A stretch of DNA of 36,486 nucleotides, from contig JAFDFZ010000042.1 in assembly GCA_019309565.1 (NCBI GenBank), positions 1-36,486 on the forward strand. Direction: 5' to 3'. Of this stretch, positions 1 to 8,722 are shown one piece after another; the first letter of the stretch is position 1, and every line of letters starts with the position of its first letter. The translations under genes were made by a program, and so were the position numbers. The notes beneath the pieces were generated by a model. That model had not been told where the DNA came from. It was given only the letters and a program-made list of their open reading frames with translations, and searched no databases. This DNA is from Deltaproteobacteria bacterium. GTDB lineage: Bacteria; Desulfobacterota; Desulfobacteria; Desulfobacterales; SURF-15.

Positions 1-145
1 ATCAAGTACTTACATGTATTGAAAAAACGTAATGCACATGAAATTATGAGAAATGACAGTATAGCAATTTCAAACAGTTACATTGACAAAATATGACTTG
101 TCAGGATCTCTGATGTTACTTATTATCCAACTTAAGGGGTTTGTG

Positions 146-1102
146 TTACCGTTTAACATGGAGCAAAATCTCAACATGGTTCTTTACCAGTTCCGGCAGC
201 ATGCCAATGGCATAACCCCCTTCCAGAACCGAAACAACTCTTCCCTTTGAGTATTTGTCGGCCATCTCCATCACCCTTTTCATCATCCAGGAAAAACACT
301 CCGTTGAAAGCCTGATGTCCGACATGTCGTCACTTTCATGGGCGTCGAAGCCTGCCGATACCAGGATCACCTCGGGCTGAAAGGATTCGAAAGCCGGAAA
401 CAGATCCTTTTCCAATAGGTCCCGGTATGCTCCATCACCCATTCCAGGCAACACCGGGGAGTTTTTCGTAAAGCCGTAACCACTGCCTGAACCATGTTCA
501 AACTCGCGCCCTGTACCAGGGTAGGCAAATGAAGGATGTTGATGTATGGAATAATAAAAAACCGTAGGGTCCTCCTCAAAGATCTGCTGAGTTCCGTTGC
601 CATGATGGACGTCAAAATCCACTATACCCACCCGTTTAATGTTCCATTGAATTTGCAAATATCTTGCAGCGATGGCAACATTGTTAAAATAACAAAACCC
701 CATGGCTCGATTGATCTCTGCATGGTGGCCAGGGGGTCTTACGGCACAGAAAGCATTGTCTATCGCTCCCCGCATCATGTACCGTACAGCCTTAAGAACA
801 CCACCAACAGCCAGCATGGCAACTTCGTAAGTTTCAGCACACATCCGATTGTCCGGACATTCAAATTGCGTCTCTCCCAGCACGCATGATTGCTTAAATC
901 TTTGAATATATTCTTTGTTGTGAACGGTTTCAACCCATTTGATATCCGCCTGTTCAGGCGTAATCAATATCAGTTTGGCCAGCAGACCAGTATCCCTGAT
1001 TCCCTTTAGGACTGCTCTGATTCTTTCGGGCATCTCGGGGTGAAAGCTCCCGGTATCATGAAGCATATATCTGTCATCGTACACAAATCCTGTTTTGCGC
1101 AT
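146..1102 (-). CDS. Histone deacetylase-family amidohydrolase (acetoin utilisation/acetylpolyamine amidohydrolase type)
   Basis: A 318-residue single-domain zinc hydrolase of the arginase/deacetylase superfamily. The diagnostic blocks occur in the expected order: RPPGHHAE (catalytic His pair), DFDVHHGNGTQ (Asp and His zinc ligands), SAGFDAH (second Asp ligand) and LEGGY (transition-state Tyr). All catalytic residues are present, so it should be active. Family members remove acetyl or other acyl groups from lysine side chains, polyamines or small amides; the substrate cannot be told from sequence. No signal peptide is visible, so it is probably cytoplasmic. The gene lies 22 bp downstream of the CooC-like gene on the same strand and is probably cotranscribed with it. 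Confidence 0.9.
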   Translation of the reverse strand: MRKTGFVYDDRYMLHDTGSFHPEMPERIRAVLKGIRDTGLLAKLILITPEQADIKWVETVHNKEYIQRFKQSCVLGETQFECPDNRMCAETYEVAMLAVGGVLKAVRYMMRGAIDNAFCAVRPPGHHAEINRAMGFCYFNNVAIAARYLQIQWNIKRVGIVDFDVHHGNGTQQIFEEDPTVFYYSIHQHPSFAYPGTGREFEHGSGSGYGFTKNSPVLPGMGDGAYRDLLEKDLFPAFESFQPEVILVSAGFDAHESDDMSDIRLSTECFSWMMKRVMEMADKYSKGRVVSVLEGGYAIGMLPELVKNHVEILLHVKR

Positions 1103-1124
1103 TCTACTTCCCGTATATCGAAAA

Positions 1125-1874
1125 TCAGTTTATGATTTTATCAAATATATCGAATGCAGCCTTTACGGCCTTATTATCTTCTGGGATTTCAATGGTGGGG
1201 CGACCATTCAAATCGAATTCGTAGATGGTCTCATCCTCTGGTATGATCCCGGCAAGCTCAAGCCCCCCTTCGGAAATCATTTCCTTCATAATTGAAGAAG
1301 AGTTCTCCTTTGCCTGGTTGATGACAAGATAGCTTTTCCCTACACCGATTTTCAGACATTTCGCCAGATCTTCGATCCGCAAAGCGGCCTGAAGTCCCCT
1401 TTTGGACGGATCCGATACAATCAGGAGGATATCTACGTTTTTAGTGGTCAACCGGCTGATATGTTCCATTCCCGCTTCATTGTCCATAACAATGTATGGG
1501 TAGTTATTCGTGAGTTTTTCCAAAAACCCTGCCAGCAGCGCATTTGCCGCGCAATAGCATCCAGGCCCCTCTGGTTGACCCATCACGATCAGGTCGAAGT
1601 TGTCCGCTTCCACAACAGCCTCTTCAAGTTTCATCGACATAAACACATCCTTGGTCATACCACTGGGGACGTCTCCTTTTTTCATATTTTCCCGGGCGTT
1701 GCCAAGGGTTTCGGTGACCTTAACGCCCAATACCTCGTTTAGGTTTGCATTGCAGTCCGCGTCCACTGCAAGCACAGGTGATTTTCCCTTCATGACTAGG
1801 TACTTAACGAGCATGCCTGCCAGGGTGGTCTTGCCGGTTCCACCCTTTCCGGCCAGTGCGATTGAAAACGACAT
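1125..1874 (-). CDS. CooC-like nickel-insertion ATPase (MinD/ParA superfamily)
   Basis: 249 residues from the ATG at 1874; the frame is open to 2021, but GGAAAGG about 10 bases upstream and the family N-terminus (MSFSIALAGKGGTGKTT) fix the start here. The deviant Walker A GKGGTGKTT lies at residues 9-17. A CYC motif inside GPGCYCAAN, the CxC pair that binds nickel at the CooC dimer interface, lies near residue 109. MDNEAGMEH and the later ATPase-fold blocks are intact. CooC proteins use ATP hydrolysis to load nickel into carbon monoxide dehydrogenase (the Ni,Fe-S C-cluster). No CODH gene lies in this window, so it may serve one elsewhere or be a paralogue with another metal client. It heads a two-gene unit with the deacetylase-like gene. 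Confidence 0.87.
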   Translation of the reverse strand: MSFSIALAGKGGTGKTTLAGMLVKYLVMKGKSPVLAVDADCNANLNEVLGVKVTETLGNARENMKKGDVPSGMTKDVFMSMKLEEAVVEADNFDLIVMGQPEGPGCYCAANALLAGFLEKLTNNYPYIVMDNEAGMEHISRLTTKNVDILLIVSDPSKRGLQAALRIEDLAKCLKIGVGKSYLVINQAKENSSSIMKEMISEGGLELAGIIPEDETIYEFDLNGRPTIEIPEDNKAVKAAFDIFDKIIN

Positions 1875-2369
1875 GGGCGATTTACCTTTCCAAAATAAAA
1901 TCGTTTGAAATTCGCTTAAGATCAATTGCTTTAACCCTTTCAAGTTAAGCCAGTATTGTCTTTCCGTCAAGCTTCTTTTGGTGACAGGAGATTCTCTCCC
2001 TGCCCCTGTATGAATGCACAAGAACCTACAGCAGGCCAGGCCTATACTTTCTTTTCCTTATCATTGGCCCGAAAAGTATTTTCGAAGAAGCCCCGTATGT
2101 GTCAAAAATTCGGCAGGTTACTCGCTTCATCTTGACGTCTGGTATAGGGAAGTTAATTCCGGGTGAAGTTCTACTCCAAGATCAATGGTTGCACTGCAAA
2201 ACACGATGATTCGGCGAATTGAGATGTGTTTCATGTTTTAATCGTGAATTGCCGGGCTTCGGTCAATTCCCTTGAAATGCCCCATCACAAATGATACATC
2301 CATAAAAATATTTATTATTTTTTACCTTGTAAAGCCGACTGTCTTAAACGAGCCGGGGAGGTAACAATC
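1875..2369. other. Divergent intergenic region, no gene seen
   Basis: About 495 bp between the start of the CooC-like gene (minus) and the acyl-CoA dehydrogenase (plus). It must hold both promoters. I see no convincing -35/-10 pair, riboswitch or RNA gene. The 147 bases next to CooC are an open extension of its frame (to 2021) with no ribosome binding site at the first in-frame start. The last 80 bases before the dehydrogenase are AT-rich and end in a good GGGGAGG Shine-Dalgarno sequence. Confidence 0.5.
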
Positions 2370-3524
2370 ATGGACTTTGAACTTTCACAATCACAAAGAG
2401 AGATTCAGAGGGCCGCCAGGGATTTCGCCAGGGGTGAATTTGACAAAGAACTTGCACTGGACCTGGATCGAACGCACGAATTTCCGAAACCGATCTGGAA
2501 AAAGGCGGCTCAACTCGGATTTATAGGCATTCACTTTCCTGAAGAATATTCCGGCCAGGGACTGGGGCTTCTGGAGAATATCATCGTGGCGGACGAATTT
2601 TGTGCAAGGGATTCTTCCATTGGAAGCGCTGTAGTTTTTGCCAGTTTTGGCTCTGAATGTGTGTTGCGGTTTGGCAGCGAGGAATTGAAGAAAAAATACC
2701 TTCCGCCTGTTGCAGAGGGCCAGATGCTTTCCGCCGGTGCTTTTACCGAACCTGACCATGGCTCCGACATCACTTTCATGGATACCACCGCTGTAAGGGA
2801 CGGCAACCACTGGGTGATCAATGGCACCAAAACGTTTATAACCAACGGCGGTCTTGCAGGGTTTTACGTGGTGCTGTGTCAAACAGATCCGGACAGCCAC
2901 CCCAGCCATCGGGGGATGAGCATGTTTTTGGTGGAGGCTGATCAACAGGGGGTGACCGCCACCGATTTGGGGGATAAAATGGGAATCCACACCATGGCAA
3001 CGGCAGAGATCAACTTCAAAGAGGTTCGAGTTCCACAATCCCACCTGATTGGCCGTGAAGGAAGAGGGTTTTACCAGGTTCTGGAGTTTTTCGATGAGAG
3101 CAGAATCTTGGTGGCGGCCCAGGCCCTGGGAATCGCCCAGGGCGCTTTTGACCGAGCCGTTGCTTACGTTAAGGACAGGGAGCAGTTTGGTCGAAAAATC
3201 GCTCAGTTTCAGGCAACCCAGCACAAGCTGGCGGATATGGCCACGAAAATTGAGCTCGCGCGGCTGATTACGTACAAGGCGGCATGGAATTTCGATCAGG
3301 GCCGCATCGATCCGAGATTAACCTCCATGGCCAAAATGTATGCCGCCCGTTGTGCTGTCGAGATAGCAGATGAAGCCATCCAGTTGCTTGGTGGGTACGG
3401 GTATATCACGGAATATGAAGTGGAGCGGTTTTATCGGGATGCAAAAATCACCGAAATCTACGAGGGGACAAAAGAAATTCAAAAAAATACCATTGCCAGC
3501 GCGATTGTGGGGAAATTAAAATAA
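2370..3524 (+). CDS. Acyl-CoA dehydrogenase (FAD-dependent)
   Basis: 384 residues, the normal length for a short/medium-chain type acyl-CoA dehydrogenase. An all-alpha N-terminal domain is followed by the beta-domain signature AGAFTEPDHGSD, then the C-terminal helical domain with DREQFGRKIAQFQ and LLGGYGYITEY. The catalytic base is Glu365 in the IYEGT motif, in the position used by butyryl- and medium-chain acyl-CoA dehydrogenases. It should catalyse alpha,beta-oxidation of an acyl-CoA thioester, passing electrons to ETF. Chain-length preference is not readable; a glutaryl-CoA-type or cyclic acyl-CoA enzyme cannot be excluded. The start is supported by GGGGAGG about 8 bases before the ATG. 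It stands as a single gene, 189 bp ahead of the phasin operon. Confidence 0.93.
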   Translation: MDFELSQSQREIQRAARDFARGEFDKELALDLDRTHEFPKPIWKKAAQLGFIGIHFPEEYSGQGLGLLENIIVADEFCARDSSIGSAVVFASFGSECVLRFGSEELKKKYLPPVAEGQMLSAGAFTEPDHGSDITFMDTTAVRDGNHWVINGTKTFITNGGLAGFYVVLCQTDPDSHPSHRGMSMFLVEADQQGVTATDLGDKMGIHTMATAEINFKEVRVPQSHLIGREGRGFYQVLEFFDESRILVAAQALGIAQGAFDRAVAYVKDREQFGRKIAQFQATQHKLADMATKIELARLITYKAAWNFDQGRIDPRLTSMAKMYAARCAVEIADEAIQLLGGYGYITEYEVERFYRDAKITEIYEGTKEIQKNTIASAIVGKLK

Positions 3525-3622
3525 CGGAACAATCGGCAGTTTTCATATGGGTTCAGCTATTTTAGGCACTAATTTGACGTCTCAGAAATTCTATAACTTA
3601 TTAAGAAGATAAAAATTTTTTG

Positions 3623-3647
3623 CATTTTCGAATTCGATTCGAAAATG
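3623..3647. promoter_or_regulatory. Perfect 10-bp inverted repeat, possible operator for the phasin operon
   Basis: CATTTTCGAA (3623-3632) and TTCGAAAATG (3638-3647) are exact reverse complements around a 5-base centre (TTCGA). The dyad lies 66 bp upstream of the phasin start and about 100 bp after the dehydrogenase stop. It is AT-rich and has no T-run after it, so it looks more like a protein-binding site than a terminator. The regulator is unknown. Confidence 0.5.
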
Positions 3648-3713
3648 GAATACTGAAATGGTGGCCTGAGGCCAATTGTTAGCGAAGTGAACTTGGTTCA
3701 AAAGGAGGTTACA

Positions 3714-4031
3714 GTGTTCGATTTAGTTAAAAAGACCCTGTTGACGGGGATTGGACTGGCCCTTCAGACTCGCGATGAAGTCGAGGCTATTGCCAGGGAG
3801 TTTGCCAAGAGAGGCGAAATGTCGGAAAAAGAAGGCAGAAAGTTCCTAGAAGAACTGCTCAAGCGTTATGACGACACACGCAAGATGCTAGAAAGAAGGA
3901 TCGAAACCACCGTCAAAGAACTTCTAAAGAAAGCAGATTTGGTTACCGCAGATGAGCTAAAGGCTATTAAAAAAGAAATTCGCGATTTGAAAAAAGCCAT
4001 TAGCAGCAAAGAAAAGGAGGCCTCAGACTAA
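3714..4031 (+). CDS. Phasin-family (polyhydroxyalkanoate granule-associated-like) protein
   Basis: 105 residues from the GTG at 3714. An upstream in-frame GTG at 3687 exists, but AAAGGAGG ends five bases before 3714, which decides the start. The protein has a short hydrophobic N-terminal helix (FDLVKKTLLTGIGLALQTRDEVE) followed by a highly charged, Lys/Glu-rich helical region with heptad-like spacing, ending in a coiled-coil-like KEIRDLKKAISSKEKE segment. This layout fits the short PhaF/PhaI-like phasin family, which coats polyester granules or acts as a chaperone-like scaffold. No PHA synthase is in the window, so granule association is not shown. The stop is 17 bp before the UbiB-like gene, indicating an operon. 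Confidence 0.72.
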   Translation: MFDLVKKTLLTGIGLALQTRDEVEAIAREFAKRGEMSEKEGRKFLEELLKRYDDTRKMLERRIETTVKELLKKADLVTADELKAIKKEIRDLKKAISSKEKEASD

Positions 4032-4048
4032 ACGGGCTCCCTCTATAG

Positions 4049-5746
4049 ATGTTTAGTATTCGGAAAATAGGTGTTATCAGCCGCACCTACCGGCACTTGA
4101 ACCGGTATCGACAAATTCTTGCCATCCTCTTCAAATACGGGTTTGGGGACCTTATCGAGTCTCTTAGAATCGATCAATACATCGAAGTGGGGCTGCAGCT
4201 GATTTCCAAGAAAAGGCGAGAGCCGGTGGAAAAGCTCTCACGGGCTGAACGGGTGCGGATGGCTTTTGAAGAACTGGGCCCCACCTATATCAAGCTCGGG
4301 CAAATGCTTTCCACCCGTCCCGATTTGATTCCACTGGAGTTCATCAACGAGTTCTCCAAACTCCAGGATCATGTGCCCCCCTTTCCGTTTGCCGAGGCCA
4401 TGGAGATAATAAGAGCAGAGCTGAAGGTGCCACCGGAAGATATATTTGAAAAAATCGATGAAATCCCCATTGCTTCGGGCTCCATCGGCCAGGTTCACAG
4501 AGCCTGGCTTAAAGACGGAGAAGCAGTGGCCGTCAAGGTTCAACGGCCCGGTATACGACGAATCATCGAAGTGGATCTTGAGATTATGCTCCATTTGGCA
4601 ACGCTCATCGAGCGGCACATTGAAGAGCTGTCTTTACACCGGCCGGTAAAAATTGTTGAAGAGTTCGCCGGTGCACTTGAAAAAGAGGTGGATTATACCA
4701 TAGAGGCTGCCAACATGGAGCGTTTTGCGAGACAATTTCTGGATACCCCCACCATTTACGTCCCGAAGGTCTATAGCGAGTATACGACACAGCGGGTGCT
4801 GACAGCGGAATTTATAGATGGTATCAAGGTATCTGAGCTAGAGAAACTGGAAGCCGCGGACCTGGATAGAAAAGCTATTACGGCCAATGGAGTGGATCTT
4901 CTTTTTAAACAGGTATTTGATCACGGGTTTTTCCATGCAGATCCGCACCCGGGCAACATCTTTGTCTTACCCGACAACGTCATTTGCCTGCTGGATTTTG
5001 GTAACGCCGGATCTGTGGACCGGGCGACACGAGAGGATTTTGTCGACCTTCTGGACAGCATTGTGAACCGCAACGAACGACGAGCGGTTCAAATCCTTCT
5101 CAGGCTTACCTCATACGAAGAAGAGCCGGATCTACGCAAGCTTGAAAAGGATGTTGCAGATTTTATGGGCCGGCATCTTTACAGGCCCTTGAAGGAAATC
5201 GAGCTGGGAAAACTTCTTCACGAAATTCTCATCATTGCCTCGCGTCATCGCTTGAGAATTCCACCGGATATTTTCTTAATGATGAAGGCATTTGCTGAGG
5301 TGGAAGGGATTGCAAACATGCTGGATCCGGATTTTGATCTGATATCCAGAGCCAAACCGTTTATTCAAAGAGAAAAACTGGCACGATTCTATCCAGAACG
5401 ATTATACGACGACATTTACAATCTGGCCTCGGAGCTTCTGAAGTTTATTCAGCAGTTTCCAAAGGACATGCTGGAAATCACCCGACTGCTCAGGCAACGA
5501 AAGCTTTTTTTGAACGTTCAACACCAGGGACTCGATACGCTGCGCGCAACCCACGATCAAGTCAGCAACCGCATTTCTTTCGCCATAATCATAGCTGCCT
5601 TGATTGTCGGATCGGCTCTTATTGTCATTTCCGAAACCCCCCCACTTATGTTCGGGATCTCTCTTATCGGTATCATCGGATTTCTGGCGGCAGCCGTTAT
5701 GGGCATCTGGCTGCTGGTGGCCATTTTAAGAAAAGGAAAATTATGA
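4049..5746 (+). CDS. ABC1/AarF/UbiB-family atypical protein kinase-like ATPase
   Basis: 565 residues. The UbiB-family signatures are present in order: the KxGQ motif in TYIKLGQMLSTRPDLIP (near residue 90), the modified glycine-rich loop SGSIGQVH, the VAVKVQRPG lysine, the ExD motif (EVDYTIEA), the catalytic-loop equivalent HADPHPGNIFV, and the metal-binding LLDFGNAG. Two hydrophobic helices at the C-terminus (about 505-560) anchor it in the membrane. Members support ubiquinone or menaquinone biosynthesis or lipid homeostasis by ATPase activity rather than by phosphorylating proteins. A-rich loop residues are replaced by Ser-Gly here. No strong Shine-Dalgarno is seen, so coupling to the phasin 17 bp upstream is likely. 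The 3' end overlaps the MFS gene by four bases (ATGA). Confidence 0.92.
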   Translation: MFSIRKIGVISRTYRHLNRYRQILAILFKYGFGDLIESLRIDQYIEVGLQLISKKRREPVEKLSRAERVRMAFEELGPTYIKLGQMLSTRPDLIPLEFINEFSKLQDHVPPFPFAEAMEIIRAELKVPPEDIFEKIDEIPIASGSIGQVHRAWLKDGEAVAVKVQRPGIRRIIEVDLEIMLHLATLIERHIEELSLHRPVKIVEEFAGALEKEVDYTIEAANMERFARQFLDTPTIYVPKVYSEYTTQRVLTAEFIDGIKVSELEKLEAADLDRKAITANGVDLLFKQVFDHGFFHADPHPGNIFVLPDNVICLLDFGNAGSVDRATREDFVDLLDSIVNRNERRAVQILLRLTSYEEEPDLRKLEKDVADFMGRHLYRPLKEIELGKLLHEILIIASRHRLRIPPDIFLMMKAFAEVEGIANMLDPDFDLISRAKPFIQREKLARFYPERLYDDIYNLASELLKFIQQFPKDMLEITRLLRQRKLFLNVQHQGLDTLRATHDQVSNRISFAIIIAALIVGSALIVISETPPLMFGISLIGIIGFLAAAVMGIWLLVAILRKGKL

Positions 5747-6975
5747 TTCATTCGGCTGTTGAAACCGCAGGATTAATCGTGGCAAGGGTGTTATCCGGTG
5801 TGACCTGGCTCTTTGTGGTATCCCACTTCAGCCATCATGTCATAACCGCTCTTGTTGTGCCGCTGTTACCGTTTATCCGCAATGATTTCAGCCTGGATTA
5901 CACACAATCGGGTCTGGTGATTTCTGCATTTACACTCTCATATGGGATTGCACAGATGCCCGCCGGGTGGCTGGCGGACCGCTTAGGCCCACAGAAACTC
6001 ATTACACTGTCCATCACCGGTGTGGCATTCGCGGGATTGCTGATGGGACTTTCCCAGACATACATCCTGATGATTTGTTTTCTTATTTTAATGGGCCTAT
6101 GCGGTGGCGGTTATCATCCCTCTGCCCCTCCGTTGATATCCGCATCGGTAAAGCCTGAAAACAGGGGCTTTGCACTTGGATGTCACGTTATCGGTGGAAG
6201 CGCAAGCTATTTTCTGTCACCGCTCATCGGAGCATATATAGCAACCGCCTTGGGTTGGCGTGGAGCCTTTATTTCGCTTGCCATTCCCACCATAATATTC
6301 GGGATCATTTTCCATGTCGTTTTAGGACGTAAAATAACTGAAAACGGAATGCAACAACCCACTGAAGCAAAGGGTTCTGAAAAAAACGCATCGGGGGGTT
6401 TTTACCGGCCCATCCTGGCCTTTCTCATTCTCAGCACCTCGGTCTCGGCCATCATGACCTCAACGATAGCTTTTATTCCGCTTTTCATCGTCGATCACTT
6501 CGGAGTTGCAGAAAAAAATGCCGCTGCTCTCATGGCGCTTGTCTATTCCACCGGCCTTTGGGCAGCTCCGATCGGAGGATATCTTTCCGACAGGCTGGGA
6601 AGCATTCCCGTAATTGTCGCCATCTGTTTTATTTCCGGCCCCACCATGTTTCTTATGAATATAGTTCCGTATGGCATCGGCTTTGCCATGTTGTTATTGA
6701 TTGTCGGATCAATCATCATGATCCGTATGCCGGTATCCGAAGCATATATCGTTGGTGAGATCCCCCAGCAATATCGTTCAACCGTTCTAGGTGTATATTT
6801 CTTCTGTAGCATCGAGGGCGGTGGTGTGCTCACACCGGTGATGGGCGGGGTGATGGACCATTTCGGTTTCTTTTCCGGTTTCGCTATCGCCGGTGCGGTC
6901 ATCGTTATCATAACACTTATCTGTTCGTTCTTTTTGAGAGAGAAACGGTCCAGCGTTGTTTCTAAGAGCCATTGA
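5743..6975 (+). CDS. MFS transporter
   Basis: 410 residues with about twelve hydrophobic segments. The motif-A-like loop GWLADRLGPQK lies between the second and third helices and GYLSDRLGS in the second half, so both halves of a major facilitator are intact. Substrate specificity is not recognisable. The ATG overlaps the UbiB stop as ATGA and has AAGGAAAA upstream, so it is the last gene of the phasin-UbiB-MFS unit. The grouping suggests export or uptake of a lipid- or acid-like molecule, but this is inference. Confidence 0.88.
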   Translation: MIHSAVETAGLIVARVLSGVTWLFVVSHFSHHVITALVVPLLPFIRNDFSLDYTQSGLVISAFTLSYGIAQMPAGWLADRLGPQKLITLSITGVAFAGLLMGLSQTYILMICFLILMGLCGGGYHPSAPPLISASVKPENRGFALGCHVIGGSASYFLSPLIGAYIATALGWRGAFISLAIPTIIFGIIFHVVLGRKITENGMQQPTEAKGSEKNASGGFYRPILAFLILSTSVSAIMTSTIAFIPLFIVDHFGVAEKNAAALMALVYSTGLWAAPIGGYLSDRLGSIPVIVAICFISGPTMFLMNIVPYGIGFAMLLLIVGSIIMIRMPVSEAYIVGEIPQQYRSTVLGVYFFCSIEGGGVLTPVMGGVMDHFGFFSGFAIAGAVIVIITLICSFFLREKRSSVVSKSH

Positions 6976-6984
6976 CAGATTCTT

Positions 6985-7067
6985 GCCGGTTTCTTGTGCT
7001 ATCAAAGATTGGTGATTAGTATCATCACATCGACAACCTTTTAAGACCCTTGAAAACCGGCCTTTTT
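6985..7067 (+). terminator. Possible rho-independent terminator after the MFS gene (long loop)
   Basis: GCCGGTTT (6985-6992) pairs perfectly with AAACCGGC (7054-7061) and is followed at once by CTTTTTT. The T-run and position after the MFS stop fit a terminator. The 61-base loop is much longer than usual, so the call is tentative. Confidence 0.35.
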
Positions 7068-7241
7068 TGCCTGCGCTCTGCGTCAGACTCAAATTTTAAT
7101 CCTCAAAATACTTAATATATTCCTGCGGTTGAAATTTCCGCCTTTCTTGACCTTGAACAAAACCGGACATTTTTCAAAAGCCTCCTGCTATCGGTTTTGA
7201 ATCACACGCTGACAGAAAAGGATCAATGGTGAACCGCCGCT

Positions 7242-8534
7242 TCATGCGGCTCTTAAGTTGCCCTGCCGATCAAACGGAAACTCCGAAGCCGCTCCCACCG
7301 CTTTCATCTGGGGATGTGCTTCCACCTGGGTTAACATGGGCTCAGAAACCATTATTCGAGTCAGCTCAAGTGTATTCTTGATACGGACGATACGAGCATT
7401 TTGCGGCCGCACCCTGCGCAGTGTTTTTACCGCAAGCCGGATGGCTTCCTCCTCTGTATTCATGATCATCGGGATGCTGGCCCCGTCAAGATAGGTGGCG
7501 GTGATAAGATTGGCATAAGTGGAAGCGATATCCATCTTTCTGTATAGTTTCATGGTGATCACATCGGCCAGACCAAGCCCTGTAGCGTTGCCGTGGGTTT
7601 TCCCGGTTAAATCCAGCAGCACAATCTTCTGTACGTCAGGCGGTCCGCTCCATGGAATAAAGCGGTTGTTTCGACCCGTCACATTGGGGTCGAAACCCGA
7701 GCCGCTTATGTCCTTTCCAATCTCGTCGATGATCAAGACATCGATTGTATCAAACAACAACTTCGGCATCAGCTCCTTGGAGAGAGCCAGCAGTTCAGGC
7801 TCCCGCTCAAAGAGGGATTCAGCCGGTATGACTTCAACCTTTGCAATCTGCTCACGGGCGTTTTCCACCACCCCCACACCAAACAAGAATGGAAGCTTGC
7901 CCATAATGATCTTTGCCAGTTTCGGCAGCAGCTCGTCAAATGCTTCAAATCCGTGGAAATGAATTTCCGTTGCACCATGGATCTTCCCCATACCTATGGT
8001 CATCATCTTTACGATCCCGCTTTCAAAGGGACCGCGAAAGTTGGTATGAACCTTAATGCGGTTGATCAGCACGATTCCATCGGATTCCGCGGCATATCTG
8101 TCCACATGAACCTTTGTTCCATCTTCAAGCGTTTCAACAATTACGGTATCCATGGTGGCGCGAAGCGGGCAGCCCACATAGTCTTCGGTGATTCCGTAGC
8201 TTTCTAAAACCTTCTTTTGTCCCTCGGCCGTAGCCGCGCCGTGACTTGCCATGGCGGGGAAGATAAACGGGTTACCACCAAGCTCTTTTATTTCTGAAAC
8301 CACGGCCCTTGCAACTTCCGCCACACTGGCTACCCCGCGGCTTCCACAACCGATGGCAATGGTGCCGCCCGGTTTGATCTTTTCTTTGATTTCCCTTGCT
8401 TTGAATTGTTCTTTTACGGTTTGAGCAATATCTTTCAGTACCGGGGATTCAAATGTGACTTCAACCGGTACCATCCTGGGCAACGGTATGTCCAGTCCGC
8501 CTGCAATGTTGACATCTATGCGATCTTCTATCAT
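7242..8534 (-). CDS. LarA-like (DUF2088/lactate racemase domain) protein
   Basis: 430 residues from the ATG at 8534. Upstream in-frame starts reach 8573, but AAAGGAGG followed by five bases marks 8534. The N-terminal half carries the family blocks IAIGCGSRG, MASHGAATAEGQ and the His/Lys-containing segment IKVHTNFRGPFESGIVK, the region that in LarA holds His and Lys residues contacting the nickel-pincer cofactor. Characterised LarA homologues racemise or epimerise 2-hydroxyacids such as lactate, malate or sugar acids. This protein belongs to a divergent branch (IHGATEIH after the Lys segment), so the reaction is uncertain. No larB, larC or larE is present here. It is divergent from GRE1, sharing a control region. 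Confidence 0.8.
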   Translation of the reverse strand: MIEDRIDVNIAGGLDIPLPRMVPVEVTFESPVLKDIAQTVKEQFKAREIKEKIKPGGTIAIGCGSRGVASVAEVARAVVSEIKELGGNPFIFPAMASHGAATAEGQKKVLESYGITEDYVGCPLRATMDTVIVETLEDGTKVHVDRYAAESDGIVLINRIKVHTNFRGPFESGIVKMMTIGMGKIHGATEIHFHGFEAFDELLPKLAKIIMGKLPFLFGVGVVENAREQIAKVEVIPAESLFEREPELLALSKELMPKLLFDTIDVLIIDEIGKDISGSGFDPNVTGRNNRFIPWSGPPDVQKIVLLDLTGKTHGNATGLGLADVITMKLYRKMDIASTYANLITATYLDGASIPMIMNTEEEAIRLAVKTLRRVRPQNARIVRIKNTLELTRIMVSEPMLTQVEAHPQMKAVGAASEFPFDRQGNLRAA

Positions 8535-8620
8535 CAACGCCTCCTTTGAATTTCGTTTTTTCATCATTATCATATTGGATTGAGGAATTCAAATTCGGTT
8601 TGCTGTGTAATTTGGAATAG

Positions 8621-8640
8621 CCGAAACACCTGTTTCAGCA
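8621..8640. promoter_or_regulatory. 20-bp near-palindrome between the LarA-like gene and the GRE1 unit
   Basis: GCCGAAACACCTGTTTCAGC has nine-base arms that match at eight positions (GAAACA/TGTTTC core). It lies 87 bp upstream of the LarA-like start and about 54 bp before the -35 of the opposite promoter, so it could control both directions. The core resembles sites of LacI/GntR-type repressors, but no regulator gene is adjacent. Confidence 0.42.
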
Positions 8641-8693
8641 TGGGCAATGAGCTCTTTGTTCGGATTTAAAGAGAAGTGTTAAATAAGTCCCTG

Positions 8694-8722
8694 TTGATAA
8701 GGGCTGTAAAAAATGTTTTAAT
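8694..8722 (+). promoter_or_regulatory. Sigma-70 type promoter ahead of the dehydratase remnant and GRE1
   Basis: TTGATA (8694-8699), 17-base spacer, TTTAAT (8717-8722): five of six consensus bases in each box with optimal spacing. Transcription would start near 8730, at the beginning of the recognisable IlvD-like reading frame. It was probably the promoter of that lost gene and now may drive GRE1 through a 300-base leader. Confidence 0.5.

Noticed and set aside
1..145. Possible gene end or repeat at the left edge
   Set aside because: AT-rich non-coding sequence with no supported frame; only a 6-bp dyad is present.
2391..3224. Long open frame on the minus strand across the acyl-CoA dehydrogenase
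   Set aside because: Antisense shadow of a strongly recognised gene; no family motifs.
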